Assembly: GCA_944387485.1 (NCBI GenBank)
Contig: CALXFC010000005.1
Span: 1-33,543 of the forward strand
Length of the DNA stretch: 33,543 bases
Reading direction: 5' to 3'
DNA from: an uncultured Clostridia bacterium
GTDB lineage: Bacteria; Bacillota; Clostridia; TANB77; CAG-508
In this document: piece by piece, positions 15,054-23,853 of the stretch
Numbering within the stretch: the first letter of the stretch is position 1
Layout: each line of letters starts with the position of its first letter
Made by a program: the position numbers and the translations under genes
Notes under the pieces: model-generated
Told to the model about the DNA's origin: nothing
Seen by the model: the letters and a program-made list of their open reading frames with translations, nothing else
Databases searched by the model: none

Positions 15054-17375
15054 TTATTGTGCTCCACCTACTATTGTTTGCTTTAATGTGACTTTTATAA
15101 TTGTTCCTTCTTGTACTTGTTCATTTGCCATATAATCTTGTGTAATTACAGTTCCTTTTCCTTCTATACTAATATTTAAATTTTTCTCCCTTAAAGCTGT
15201 TGTTGCCTGTGATGCATTCATACCTTTTAAATCAGGTACTGCAACCGAAGTTGAAACTTCGCTGCCTTCTCCATAAAGAACTATAATTGAATTTTTAGAT
15301 AAACTTGCTCCTGGCTTTGGTGTTTGATCTGAAACTAATAGAGTATTTGCATCTCCATTAATATGTGTTATAACTTTAAATCCTGCAGTTTCTAAGGTTT
15401 TTTGTGCTTCTGCTACAGTCTTGTTTCTAACATCTGGAACCATTATTAAATTACTCGTATCTTCCGTTTCTGTATCTGTTGATGGTATTCCTAAATATGG
15501 TAATATTTCTGTTAACATTTGTGATACAACTGGTGCTACTAATGTTCCTCCTTGGTGATTACTTGCTGGTGGATCATATAATGTAACCAATATTACAACT
15601 TGCGTATCCTCTATTGGTGATATTGCTGCAAATGATGCAACATATCCTGCATCTGTATTAGTATAAATTGGCTCTGATGTTCCTGATTTTCCTCCTACTG
15701 AATATCCTGTAACTGCTGCATGCTTACCTGTTCCTTCTGTTACAACTGATTCCATCATAGATTTTACCTGATCTGCTGTCTGTTTTGATATTACTTGTCT
15801 TACTTCTGTAACAGGCATTTCTGTTACAGCTCCTGTTTCAGTATTTGTTATTTGTTTTATAATTCTTGGTTGTAACAATACTCCATCATTTGCTATACAA
15901 GAAATAGCTGTTACCATTTGAAGTGGGGTAATATTAAATCTCTGACCAAATGACATTGTTGCAAGCTCAACTGGGCCCACATCTTCCAATTTATAAAATA
16001 TGCTACTTTGCTCTCCATATAATCCTGAATTTGTTTTATCAAACAAACCAAAAGCATCATAATATTTATATAAAGTTGAAGCTCCTATTCTCTTTCCCAA
16101 TTGCATAAATGATGGATTACAAGATTTTTCTAGTGCTTGTCTTAAACTTAATTCGCCATGTGCACTAGTCCAACATGATATTTTTAGTGGCTCACTTCTT
16201 GATGCATCTTCAAATTCTTCATATCCTTTACATACAAAGTCTCCCGGTTTGTCTGTTGTTGTTATGTTTTCTTCTAATGCTACTGATGATGTAATAAGTT
16301 TAAATACTGAACCTGGCTCATAAGTCTCTGATACTGACTTATTTGACCACATTTTATATAATGCTTCACTTTTTTCTTCAGATGATAATGAATCATAAGT
16401 CTCTGCAAGTACTGCATTTGGAGTATATGGTTCATTTAAATTATAATCTGGATAACATGCCATAGCTAAAATATCTCCGTTTTGTGGATTCATTACTATT
16501 GCATTTCCACCTTTTTTACAATCATTTTCTTCTACTGCTTGTTTTAAATATTTTTCTACTATTGTTTGAATATTAAAATCTATTGTAAGCGTTATGTCAC
16601 TACCATTTTCTGCTGATATATATGTTTCTTCTGAATCTGGAATTTCTTGTTGATCACTACCTTTTGAGCTTACTATTTTTCCTGGAGTCCCTGTTAATAT
16701 AGAATCCCATTGATATTCTATTCCACTTAAACCTTGATTATCATTTCCACAAAATCCTATTACACTAGACGCTACATTATCATATGGATAATACCTCTTT
16801 GTATCTTCATCTATGTTTATTCCAACTGATATCTCATTTTCTTCCATCCAACTTTTTAATTCATCTACTTTATCCTGTTCAACTTTTTTAGCAATAGTTT
16901 CTACTTGTGAAGTACTATTTACTTTTTCTAATGTTTCGTTATAATCCAATGCAAAAATATCTGATAAGCCCTTGGCAACTTTTTCTTTTAATTCTTTTGT
17001 TGCTTCTTCATCACCTTCTTCTGTTATCTTTGCAGGGTTGATTGTGATAGTATCAACCTGTGCACTTATTGCTAAAGCTTTCCCTGTTGAATCATATATA
17101 TTTCCACGCTTTGGACTTATAATCTGATTTATAGCCTGTTGATTATATGCTGCTTCCTTTAATGTACTTCCTTCAACAAATTGTAAAAATCCAATTCTTC
17201 CTAATAATATTACAAATATCAACATAATGACTATTATTGAAATTCTAAATTTTTTAGTCTGAATCATATTTCCTGATTCATATGGCGTTTTCATCTTTAT
17301 TATATTATTATTTGAATTGTGATTATTTTTCTTTTTATTTTTCTTATTTTTATTACTATCTTTTTCTTTTTTCAT
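15054..17375 (-). CDS. Second class B PBP with two PASTA domains
   Basis: This transpeptidase is paralogous to the SpoVD-like protein. A lysine/asparagine-rich cytoplasmic tail (about 1-40) precedes one helix (about 46-60, ending LLGRIGFLQF), the PBP dimer domain and the catalytic boxes SVFK (Ser about 356), SCN and KSGTS. Two PASTA domains follow (about 640-700 and 708-765). The same-length first domains and shared phrases (MNPQNGDILAMA, NLNEP) show a duplication. I start at the second ATG (17375), which is 7 nt from GAGG; the first ATG is too close. No CGG codon interrupts it. It has its own promoter and terminator. It may be FtsI-like or SpoVD-like. Confidence 0.92.
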   Translation of the reverse strand: MKKEKDSNKNKKNKKKNNHNSNNNIIKMKTPYESGNMIQTKKFRISIIVIMLIFVILLGRIGFLQFVEGSTLKEAAYNQQAINQIISPKRGNIYDSTGKALAISAQVDTITINPAKITEEGDEEATKELKEKVAKGLSDIFALDYNETLEKVNSTSQVETIAKKVEQDKVDELKSWMEENEISVGINIDEDTKRYYPYDNVASSVIGFCGNDNQGLSGIEYQWDSILTGTPGKIVSSKGSDQQEIPDSEETYISAENGSDITLTIDFNIQTIVEKYLKQAVEENDCKKGGNAIVMNPQNGDILAMACYPDYNLNEPYTPNAVLAETYDSLSSEEKSEALYKMWSNKSVSETYEPGSVFKLITSSVALEENITTTDKPGDFVCKGYEEFEDASRSEPLKISCWTSAHGELSLRQALEKSCNPSFMQLGKRIGASTLYKYYDAFGLFDKTNSGLYGEQSSIFYKLEDVGPVELATMSFGQRFNITPLQMVTAISCIANDGVLLQPRIIKQITNTETGAVTEMPVTEVRQVISKQTADQVKSMMESVVTEGTGKHAAVTGYSVGGKSGTSEPIYTNTDAGYVASFAAISPIEDTQVVILVTLYDPPASNHQGGTLVAPVVSQMLTEILPYLGIPSTDTETEDTSNLIMVPDVRNKTVAEAQKTLETAGFKVITHINGDANTLLVSDQTPKPGASLSKNSIIVLYGEGSEVSTSVAVPDLKGMNASQATTALREKNLNISIEGKGTVITQDYMANEQVQEGTIIKVTLKQTIVGGAQ

Positions 17376-17409
17376 AAACATGCCTCTTTTGTTAAAATTT
17401 TATACACTT

Positions 17410-17438
17410 ATTTTAAGGAAAAATATATAAAAAGTCAA
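17410..17438 (-). promoter_or_regulatory. Sigma-A promoter of the PASTA PBP
   Basis: TTGACT (17433-17438), a 17-nt spacer and TAAAAT (17410-17415) form a near-consensus promoter about 35 nt upstream of the start codon. Confidence 0.65.
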
Positions 17439-17529
17439 GGAAATTCACACAAATATCACCTTTATTCACCATAATTTTATCGCTGTTTTGTCTCATTTTT
17501 GTTTTTTATGTAAATTACTTCTTTTTCTA

Positions 17530-17558
17530 TTGAAAATATCCCCTTTTTATTATAAAAT
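17530..17558 (+). promoter_or_regulatory. Sigma-A promoter of rsmA
   Basis: TTGAAA (17530-17535), a 17-nt spacer and TAAAAT (17553-17558) point toward rsmA, 31 nt before its ATG. It diverges from the PBP promoter. Confidence 0.55.
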
Positions 17559-17589
17559 AATAATAAATTTATATAAATAGAGGTTTAAG

Positions 17590-18450
17590 ATGAGTGATAT
17601 TTTAGAAGATACAAAATTTATTATGAAAAAATATAATATAAGAGCCAATAAATCTTTAGGTCAAAACTTTTTAATTAATGATAAAGTTGTAGAAGAAATA
17701 ATCAGCGGTAGTAGTATAGATGAAAATGATTTAATCATAGAAATTGGTCCAGGACTTGGTACTCTTACTAAATATTTATTAGAAAAAGCAAAAAAAGTTA
17801 TTTGCATTGAATTAGATAAAAAAATGATAAAAATATTAGAAGACAGATTTAAATTATATAATAATTTTGAACTCATACATGGAGATATTCTAAAAGTTGA
17901 TTTAAATGCTATTATAAAAAAAGAAAAAGAAAACTCTAATATTAAAGAAGTAAAAATAGTTGCAAACCTTCCATATTATATTACAACACCTATTATTATG
18001 AAGTTATTAGAAGATAATTTAGATTTAAATTCTATGACTGTAATGGTTCAAAAAGAAGTTGCAGATAGATTAACTGCAACACCTGGAGATAAAAATACAG
18101 GAGCTATTACTTATTCTGTTTATTATTACGCAACATCTGAAACCATTTTAGAGGTTTCTAAAGATTCTTTCATACCAGAACCCGAGGTTACTTCTGAAGT
18201 AATAAAACTAAATATAAGAAAAACACCTCCTGTAGAAGTAAAAAGTAAAAAGATAATGTTTAGAATTATTAAGTGTAGCTTTATGCAAAGAAGAAAAACT
18301 TTGGTAAATGCTCTTGCAAACACAAAAGTTTTTTTAAATAAAGAAGAAGGCTTATCTATATTAAAAAAATTAAATCTTCCAGAAGATATAAGAGCAGAAA
18401 AATTAACACTTCAAGATTTTGCAAATATAACAAACGAATTTATGAAATAA
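17590..18450 (+). CDS. rsmA: 16S rRNA dimethyladenosine transferase RsmA (KsgA)
   Basis: RsmA dimethylates two adjacent adenines near the 3' end of 16S rRNA late in 30S assembly. Motifs are NKSLGQNFL (about 20-28), the SAM loop IEIGPGLGTLT (about 51-61), ELDKKM and the catalytic NLPYYITTP (about 127-135), followed by the C-terminal helical domain with SFMQRRKTL. 286 residues, normal length. ATG preceded by AGAGG. It is the first gene of a plus-strand block. Confidence 0.96.
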   Translation: MSDILEDTKFIMKKYNIRANKSLGQNFLINDKVVEEIISGSSIDENDLIIEIGPGLGTLTKYLLEKAKKVICIELDKKMIKILEDRFKLYNNFELIHGDILKVDLNAIIKKEKENSNIKEVKIVANLPYYITTPIIMKLLEDNLDLNSMTVMVQKEVADRLTATPGDKNTGAITYSVYYYATSETILEVSKDSFIPEPEVTSEVIKLNIRKTPPVEVKSKKIMFRIIKCSFMQRRKTLVNALANTKVFLNKEEGLSILKKLNLPEDIRAEKLTLQDFANITNEFMK

Positions 18451-18492
18451 TACAAATTATTCATATAAAGTATTTTAAAAAACTTTATTTCA

Positions 18493-18501
18493 TGTTATAA
18501 T
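18493..18501 (+). promoter_or_regulatory. Extended -10 promoter of the sortase gene
   Basis: TGTTATAAT (18493-18501) is an extended -10 element 30 nt before the sortase ATG. No clear -35 is present, which is usual for extended -10 promoters. Confidence 0.4.
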
Positions 18502-18530
18502 AAAAATGAAGTATATAATAGGAGAGTTTT

Positions 18531-19271
18531 ATGAATCAGATATTAGTAACCAAAAAACTTTATATCACACCTGAATTGAAGAGAAAAAAGAAAGTATATA
18601 AGTTCTACTTCTTTTTGTCTGTTTTTTTGGTATTCTCATTAATTTCTTTTTACATTTATGCAGAAGTAGATAGAAATAAAAGTGAAGAAACTTCTCAGGC
18701 AATACTTGATGAATTCAATCAAGATGTCAATGATAATACTTTAGCTGATGAAGATATATTAGTTGCTATCTTGAATGACTCTTCAGAAGAAGCCAACTCA
18801 AATTATAATGATACTCAAAAAACCGTAAATAGGACAAATGTACAAACAACCAGTGATGGTTTTAACTATACAACAATAGCAACCATAAATATACCCAAAA
18901 TAAATGTTAATTATCCAATATTGGACGGGCAAACAGATTCTGTAGAAGAAACAGAATCATTACTAAAAATATCCCCTACAAAATTCTGGGGACCTGATCC
19001 AAATGAAGTTGGTAATTTCTGTATAGTAGGTCATAATTATAGAAATACAAAATTTTTTAGTAAAGTTCCTACATTACAAAATGGCGATTATATAGAAATA
19101 ACAGATGATTCTGGAAAAACAGTTAGATATTCTGTATACAATAAATATGAAGTATCTCCAGATGACGTAAGTTGTACTTCTCAACTTACAAATGGGAAAA
19201 CAGAAATCACTTTAATCACTTGTACAAATGATAGTAAACTAAGAGTTATAGTAAAAGCAAGAGCGGTATAA
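18531..19271 (+). CDS. Sortase, class D-like
   Basis: Sortases attach secreted proteins to peptidoglycan or join pilin subunits. A basic N terminus and one membrane anchor (about 24-44) are followed by a linker and the sortase barrel. The catalytic triad is visible: His168 in VGHNYRN, Cys231 in TLITCTND and Arg238 in KLRVIVKA. TLITC followed by a short C terminus and type II topology fit class D/E enzymes. GGAGAG precedes the ATG. No substrate with an LPxTG-type signal lies in the window, so it is either a housekeeping sortase or its substrates are elsewhere. Confidence 0.9.
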   Translation: MNQILVTKKLYITPELKRKKKVYKFYFFLSVFLVFSLISFYIYAEVDRNKSEETSQAILDEFNQDVNDNTLADEDILVAILNDSSEEANSNYNDTQKTVNRTNVQTTSDGFNYTTIATINIPKINVNYPILDGQTDSVEETESLLKISPTKFWGPDPNEVGNFCIVGHNYRNTKFFSKVPTLQNGDYIEITDDSGKTVRYSVYNKYEVSPDDVSCTSQLTNGKTEITLITCTNDSKLRVIVKARAV

Positions 19272-19293
19272 AGAACTAGAAATAGTTCTTTTT
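19271..19293 (+). terminator. Intrinsic terminator after the sortase gene
   Basis: AAGAACTA and TAGTTCTT form an 8-bp stem closed by a GAAA tetraloop, followed by TTT. It overlaps the last base of the sortase stop codon. Confidence 0.85.
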
Positions 19294-19318
19294 ACATATC
19301 TGTTAAAGGAGGACATTT

Positions 19319-20077
19319 ATGAATAATGATATTTTTGATGATGTAGCTACTATTTATTCTAAATACAGACCATCATATCCAGAAAAATATATTAACTATC
19401 TTATTTCTAAATGTAATTTAAACGAGAATTCATTGATTGCAGATATAGGCTCAGGAACAGGAATACTTACAAAACAATTTTTAGATAAAAATTTGAGAAT
19501 TATTGGTGTTGAGCCAAATGAAAACATGAGAAAAATCTCAAGAAAATTTTTATCTAATTATAAAAATTTTATCTCAATAGATGGTAATGATAAAAATACT
19601 AACTTAGAAGAAAACAGTGTGGATTTAATAACAGTTGCTCAGGCATTTCATTGGTTTGATGTTGACGCTTTTAGAAAAGAATGTAAAAGAATTTTAAAAC
19701 CAAATGGAAAAGTTTGTATAATTTGGAATAAATTAGATACTACTAATAATATTGTTAAAGAAGAAAAAGATATAGATTACAAATACACTAATCAATACAA
19801 AGAAATAAACAATATTTTAGAAGATGAAAAAAGAGAATTATTAATAAAAGACTTTTTTAAAAATGACAATTATGAATGTAAAATAACAGAAAACAACCAA
19901 ATATATAATAAAGAAACATTTATTGGAGTAAATTTATCAAAATCTTATTCTTTGAGAAAAGAAGATAAAAATTATGATAATTACATAAATGCTTTTGAAT
20001 ATTTATTTAATAAATACAACAAAAATGGAACTCTTCTTATAAAGAATAACACATATGGTTATTTAGGTAGTATTTAA
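19319..20077 (+). CDS. Class I SAM-dependent methyltransferase
   Basis: This 252-residue protein has the UbiE/methyltransferase-11 pattern. YSKYRPSYP is near the N terminus, followed by motif I IADIGSGTGILT (about 40-51), GVEPNENM for the ribose-binding acid, and VAQAFHWFD (about 107-115), which is characteristic of this family. FHWFD-type enzymes methylate varied small molecules, so the substrate is unknown. A strong GGAGG lies 6 nt before the ATG. It stands alone between two terminators and has extremely AT-rich codon use. Confidence 0.85.
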   Translation: MNNDIFDDVATIYSKYRPSYPEKYINYLISKCNLNENSLIADIGSGTGILTKQFLDKNLRIIGVEPNENMRKISRKFLSNYKNFISIDGNDKNTNLEENSVDLITVAQAFHWFDVDAFRKECKRILKPNGKVCIIWNKLDTTNNIVKEEKDIDYKYTNQYKEINNILEDEKRELLIKDFFKNDNYECKITENNQIYNKETFIGVNLSKSYSLRKEDKNYDNYINAFEYLFNKYNKNGTLLIKNNTYGYLGSI

Positions 20078-20088
20078 TAACATGTTGG

Positions 20089-20120
20089 AATAAACTATTT
20101 TCATGAATAGTTTATTTTTT
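20089..20120 (+). terminator. Intrinsic terminator after the methyltransferase gene
   Basis: AATAAACTATT (20089-20099) and AATAGTTTATT (20106-20116) form a perfect 11-bp stem with a 6-nt loop and a T run. Confidence 0.8.
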
Positions 20121-20182
20121 TATGCACAAACTTGAATTTTCTTCATAATATATTAAAAAGTATATATGGGAGGATTATTTTT

Positions 20183-20863
20183 ATGGCAAAAATATTAGTA
20201 TTTAATAATGATACAGATAGAATGGAAACATATTACAGAGGTGAATCAGAACCTATGCCATACAATACAAATGGTACTTTAAGAGTACGTGAATTTAGAG
20301 GCTCTAGTAAGAGTAATATATTATGGACAACAAAAAGAACAATGCAAAGTTGGAATAGTCAAAGATATATTTTCGGTGGTCCTATTCCTGTAGGATTTGC
20401 ATTTAAACGACCTTATGAAGGAGGTCATGGAAACCAAAGTCAACACTATGCAGGTGTAGCTTTTGATGTAGGTCAAACCCTTTCAACTTCTAAAAGAACA
20501 CAATTGTGGAATTCTGCAAATAATTCTGGTATATGGTATTACGTTGAACCTATCTCTTTAACTCCTACATGGGTTCATTTTGATAAGCGTTTTGGAAAAC
20601 CAGCTTGTTCTTCAGGAGGTTATCCTACTCTCAGAAGAGGCAGTTTAAGCAATTACGTTCTAATCGCTCAAGACGATTTAAACACTTTAGGTTATAGAAC
20701 AAATGGATTAGATGGTATTTTTGGTTCTGCTACCCAAAATGCAGTTGTAAGTTATCAACGTTCCAAAGGACTTACAGCAGATGGAATAGTTGGTTGTAAT
20801 ACTTGGAGAGCTCTTCAAGAAGATGTTGTTGGTACTGGTGCAACAAGTACAACTATTAATTAA
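20183..20863 (+). CDS. M15-like peptidase with a C-terminal peptidoglycan-binding domain
   Basis: The protein has about 226 residues from the ATG at 20183, which has GGGAGG upstream; an in-frame extension of 17 codons has no ribosome-binding site. An M15-type zinc site is visible: SQHYAGVAFD (His88, Asp95) and WVHFD (His132). Residues about 148-212 form a PG_binding_1 domain with DLNTLGY, DGIFGSAT and DGIVGCNTW. Such enzymes cleave stem peptides as L,D- or D,D-peptidases, like VanY relatives and phage endolysins. No signal peptide or membrane helix is present, so it may act through lysis, holin-type export or in the mother cell. It has its own terminator and no linked genes. Confidence 0.8.
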   Translation: MAKILVFNNDTDRMETYYRGESEPMPYNTNGTLRVREFRGSSKSNILWTTKRTMQSWNSQRYIFGGPIPVGFAFKRPYEGGHGNQSQHYAGVAFDVGQTLSTSKRTQLWNSANNSGIWYYVEPISLTPTWVHFDKRFGKPACSSGGYPTLRRGSLSNYVLIAQDDLNTLGYRTNGLDGIFGSATQNAVVSYQRSKGLTADGIVGCNTWRALQEDVVGTGATSTTIN

Positions 20864-20902
20864 TAATGTCGTAGAATGAGCCCCTCTACGACATTATTTT
20901 AA
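20862..20902 (+). terminator. Strong intrinsic terminator after the M15 peptidase gene
   Basis: A perfect 14-bp stem (20862-20875 with 20885-20898, arm AATAATGTCGTAGA) has a 9-nt loop and is followed by TT. It overlaps the stop codon and probably works in both directions, also insulating ispH. Confidence 0.85.
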
Positions 20903-20940
20903 TTTTGAATATTATCTTATTTCTCATAGAATATAGATAT

Positions 20941-20980
20941 GTCCCAAATTGTCCAAAAATGGGCAATTTGGAAACGTCCC
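20941..20980. repeat. 40-bp dispersed hairpin repeat, copy 1
   Basis: The unit begins GTCCCAAATTGTCC, has an AAAAAT loop, continues GGGCAATTTGG and ends AAACGTCCC. CCAAATTGTCC pairs with GGGCAATTTGG over 11 bp with one wobble. It matches 38 of 40 positions in the copy at 28381-28420. It ends on the first base of the ispH stop codon. It looks like a REP-type palindromic element. Confidence 0.8.
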
Positions 20981-21834
20981 TATTTTAACATATTTATAAC
21001 CTCTTCAATCAATTCTTGTGGAGTTGATGCACCTGCCATAACTCCTATTTTTTCAAATTTATTTATAGCATTTAAATCTAATTCTTTAGCTGTTTCTATA
21101 CATACACAATTATCACAATTTGCTTTTCCTATCTCATATAATTTCTTAGTATTAGAACTATTTGCTCCACCTATTATTATCATGTAATCAACTTTTTTTG
21201 CAATTTCTTCTGTTTCTTTTTGTCTCAACTCTGTTGCATGGCAAATTGTGTTTTTTATTACTAGTTTTATATTTTCTGGAATATTTTCTTTTATCATTTT
21301 TTCTATTTTTTTAAATCTTTCTACACTATAAGTTGTTTGTAAAATTACAAGTAGTTTTTTTATTCCACTTTTTTTAAGTGATTTTATTGCTTTTTCTACA
21401 TCTTCTTCTGTTTCTATAACAGAAAAGTTATTTCCACAAAAACTTAATGTTCCTATATTTTCAGGATGGTTTGCACTTCCACATAGGAAAATATAATATC
21501 CTCTTTTTGCATGTTCTTCTGCGATTTTATGAATTCTTAATACATTAGGACATGTAAAATCTTTTATATTAATTTTAGCTTTTTTGGCTAATTCATATAT
21601 TTCTTTTTTTATCCCATGAGCTCTAACTATAGTCTCAGCTTTTGCTTCGTTAATATTTTCTATAAATACTAATCCTTTTTCTTGTAATTCTTTTATTACT
21701 TGTTTATTATGAACAATTTCACCTAGACAATATATTGTTCTTCCTTTTGCTTTTTTTAATTCATGTTTTGCCCCTTCAACTGCTCTTTTTACTCCATAGC
21801 AAAATCCTGCGCTTTTCCCTAATATTACTTCCAT
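20980..21834 (-). CDS. ispH: 4-hydroxy-3-methylbut-2-enyl diphosphate reductase IspH
   Basis: IspH performs the last MEP-pathway step, reducing HMBPP to IPP and DMAPP with a [4Fe-4S] cluster. Three conserved cysteines are seen in AGFCYGVKRAVEG (about residue 11), DFTCPNVLRIH (about 95) and NTICHATELRQ. VRAHGI, SANHPENIG and AGASTPQELIEEV complete the pattern. I start at ATG 21834, which has AGAGG 7 nt upstream; an earlier ATG overlaps the ispG stop and lacks a site. About 284 residues, 10 nt after ispG. Confidence 0.96.
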   Translation of the reverse strand: MEVILGKSAGFCYGVKRAVEGAKHELKKAKGRTIYCLGEIVHNKQVIKELQEKGLVFIENINEAKAETIVRAHGIKKEIYELAKKAKINIKDFTCPNVLRIHKIAEEHAKRGYYIFLCGSANHPENIGTLSFCGNNFSVIETEEDVEKAIKSLKKSGIKKLLVILQTTYSVERFKKIEKMIKENIPENIKLVIKNTICHATELRQKETEEIAKKVDYMIIIGGANSSNTKKLYEIGKANCDNCVCIETAKELDLNAINKFEKIGVMAGASTPQELIEEVINMLK

Positions 21835-21844
21835 ATCAATACCT

Positions 21845-22912
21845 CTAGTCATTTTCATTTTTAACCATTTTTAAAATCTCTTCTTTTAGTACATCTACAA
21901 TTTTATCTTGTGGTATCTTTTTTATAATTTCGCCTTTTTTAAAAAGCAAACCTTCTTTAACTCCTCCTGCAATCCCAATATCTGCTTCTCTTGCTTCCCC
22001 TGGTCCATTTACACTACATCCCATAACAGCAACTGTAATATCTGCTTCTATTGTCTGTAAAAATTCTTCAACCTTTTTTGCTATAGGTATCAAATCAATT
22101 TGTGTTCTTCCACAAGTAGGACATGCAATTAAAGTTGGTGATTTTTTATACAAATTACAATCTTTTAAAATCTCTTTTGCAACTTTAATTTCTTTAACAG
22201 GATCATCTGATAAAGATACTCTCATTGTATCTCCTATTCCATTTCTTAACATATAACCAAGTCCAATACTTGATTTTACTGTACCACTAAATTCTGTTCC
22301 ACTTTCTGTTATTCCTAAATGAAGAGGACAATCAAATTCTTTTGAAGCTTCTTCATATGCTTCAATACATAAATCCAAATTACTAGCTTTTAATGATAAT
22401 ATATAATCGTGAAAATCTAGTTCTTCTAAAATATCAATATGTTTTTTAGCACTTTCTACCATTGCCTTTGCTGTAGGTTTACCATATTTTTCTAGTAAAT
22501 CTTTTTCTAAAGACCCTGCATTTACTCCTATTCTTATTGGAATATGTTTTTCTTTACATTTATCTACAACTGCTTTTACTCTATCTTTAGAACCAATATT
22601 TCCTGGATTTATTCTTACTTTATCCACTCCAGATTCTATTGCCTCTAATGCTATTCTATAATCATAATGTATATCTGCAACTATTGGAATATGTATCTTT
22701 TTCTTTATTTCTTTTATTGCTTTTGCATCTTCTATATCCAAGCATGCAACTCTTATAATCTCACATCCTACCGCTTCTAATTTTAATATTTGATCAACTG
22801 TTGCTTCTACATCTTTTGTTTTTGTATTACACATTGATTGTATTACTACTTTATTTTGTCCACCTATTTGAACATTTCCTACCATTACTTTTCTAGTTTT
22901 AATTCTTTCCAT
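21845..22912 (-). CDS. ispG: 4-hydroxy-3-methylbut-2-enyl diphosphate synthase IspG
   Basis: IspG (GcpE) converts MEcPP to HMBPP, the step before IspH. The TIM-barrel half has [22 protein letters not shown] and VRINPGNIG. The C-terminal Fe-S half has CPTCGRTQ (about 265-272) and [16 protein letters not shown] (about 299-314), whose cysteines bind the [4Fe-4S] cluster. 355 residues, the short bacterial form. AAAGGGA precedes the ATG. ispG and ispH form a two-gene operon, which groups the two Fe-S enzymes of the pathway. Confidence 0.96.
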   Translation of the reverse strand: MERIKTRKVMVGNVQIGGQNKVVIQSMCNTKTKDVEATVDQILKLEAVGCEIIRVACLDIEDAKAIKEIKKKIHIPIVADIHYDYRIALEAIESGVDKVRINPGNIGSKDRVKAVVDKCKEKHIPIRIGVNAGSLEKDLLEKYGKPTAKAMVESAKKHIDILEELDFHDYILSLKASNLDLCIEAYEEASKEFDCPLHLGITESGTEFSGTVKSSIGLGYMLRNGIGDTMRVSLSDDPVKEIKVAKEILKDCNLYKKSPTLIACPTCGRTQIDLIPIAKKVEEFLQTIEADITVAVMGCSVNGPGEAREADIGIAGGVKEGLLFKKGEIIKKIPQDKIVDVLKEEILKMVKNEND

Positions 22913-22973
22913 TTTTTACATTTCCCTTTATTCTTTTTTATTTATTTAATCATATTTTTTAGCTTTTATCAAG

Positions 22974-23014
22974 AAAAAAGAACTTATTTGTTAATTTATT
23001 TAACAATAAGTTCT
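22974..23014 (-). terminator. Intrinsic terminator after walR
   Basis: On the minus strand AGAACTTATT pairs with AATAAGTTCT, with further pairing of GTTAA and TTAAC inside, followed by TTTTTTC. It lies just past the walR stop. Confidence 0.8.
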
Positions 23015-23021
23015 AAACTTT

Positions 23022-23759
23022 CTATTTATCTGCTATGTAATAGCCTACTCCTCTTTTAGTTATTAATATTTTAGGTGCTGAAGTATCTTTTTCTATTTTT
23101 TCTCTTATTCTTCTTACAGTAACATCAACTGTTCTTATATCACCATAATACTCATATCCCCAAACTTTTTCAAGCAAAGTTTCTCTTGTTACTACTTGCT
23201 CAGGTTGAGAAGCTAAGAATTTTAATACTTCAAATTCTCTTAATGTTAAATCAATAACTTCTCCTCTTACTTTTACTTCAAATTTATCCAAGTCTAATTC
23301 CAACTCACCAACAACTATTTTGCTTTCTTTTCTTTTATCTTCTTTTTTGTCTCCAGTTTGATTGTTTGAAACGACTTCTACTTTTCTTAGGTTAGCCTTT
23401 ACTCTTGCAACTAGCTCTCTTACACTAAATGGCTTTGTAATATAATCATCTGCTCCAAGTTCCAATCCTAAAATTTTATCTATTTCACTATCCTTTGCTG
23501 TTAACATTATTATAGGAACATTTAATGAATTTTTCACTCTCTTACATACTGATAGTCCATCTAATTTAGGAAGCATAATATCTAACAAAATCAAATCTGG
23601 CTTTTTTTCTAATGCTATATCAACAGCTGTAGCCCCATCACTTGCTTCTATTGTATTATATCCTTCCTTTTTCAAATTATAAACCAATATATCTCTAATT
23701 GGTTGTTCGTCATCAACAATTAAGATGGTTTTTGCATCTTTAAACAATTCTTCTTCCAC
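23022..23759 (-). CDS. walR: OmpR-family response regulator, WalR-like
   Basis: The receiver domain (about 9-122) has the acidic pair DDE at 16-18, phosphoacceptor Asp60 in LILLDIMLPKLDG, LTAKD and KPF. After a charged linker, a winged-helix DNA-binding domain (about 150-245) ends RTVDVTVRRIREKIE and ITKRGVGYYI, typical of WalR/YycF. WalR controls wall hydrolases and division genes. The start is GTG (23757-23759) with AAAGGCGG upstream. No kinase gene is adjacent; the likely partner is the CGG-interrupted kinase at 3588-5044. PhoP remains an alternative name. Confidence 0.88.
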   Translation of the reverse strand: MEEELFKDAKTILIVDDEQPIRDILVYNLKKEGYNTIEASDGATAVDIALEKKPDLILLDIMLPKLDGLSVCKRVKNSLNVPIIMLTAKDSEIDKILGLELGADDYITKPFSVRELVARVKANLRKVEVVSNNQTGDKKEDKRKESKIVVGELELDLDKFEVKVRGEVIDLTLREFEVLKFLASQPEQVVTRETLLEKVWGYEYYGDIRTVDVTVRRIREKIEKDTSAPKILITKRGVGYYIADK

Positions 23760-23803
23760 AAAAATTCCGCCTTTCTAACCTTAGCTTTATTTTTATAGTT
23801 ATA

Positions 23804-23832
23804 TTTATATCACAAATCTTTAGTTTATACAA
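23804..23832 (-). promoter_or_regulatory. Sigma-A promoter of walR
   Basis: TTGTAT (23827-23832), a 17-nt spacer and an extended -10 TGATATAAA (core 23804-23809) lie about 45 nt upstream of the walR GTG, within the gap after mnmA. Confidence 0.55.
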
Positions 23833-23853
23833 GTTTTTTTATAAAATTTATAA

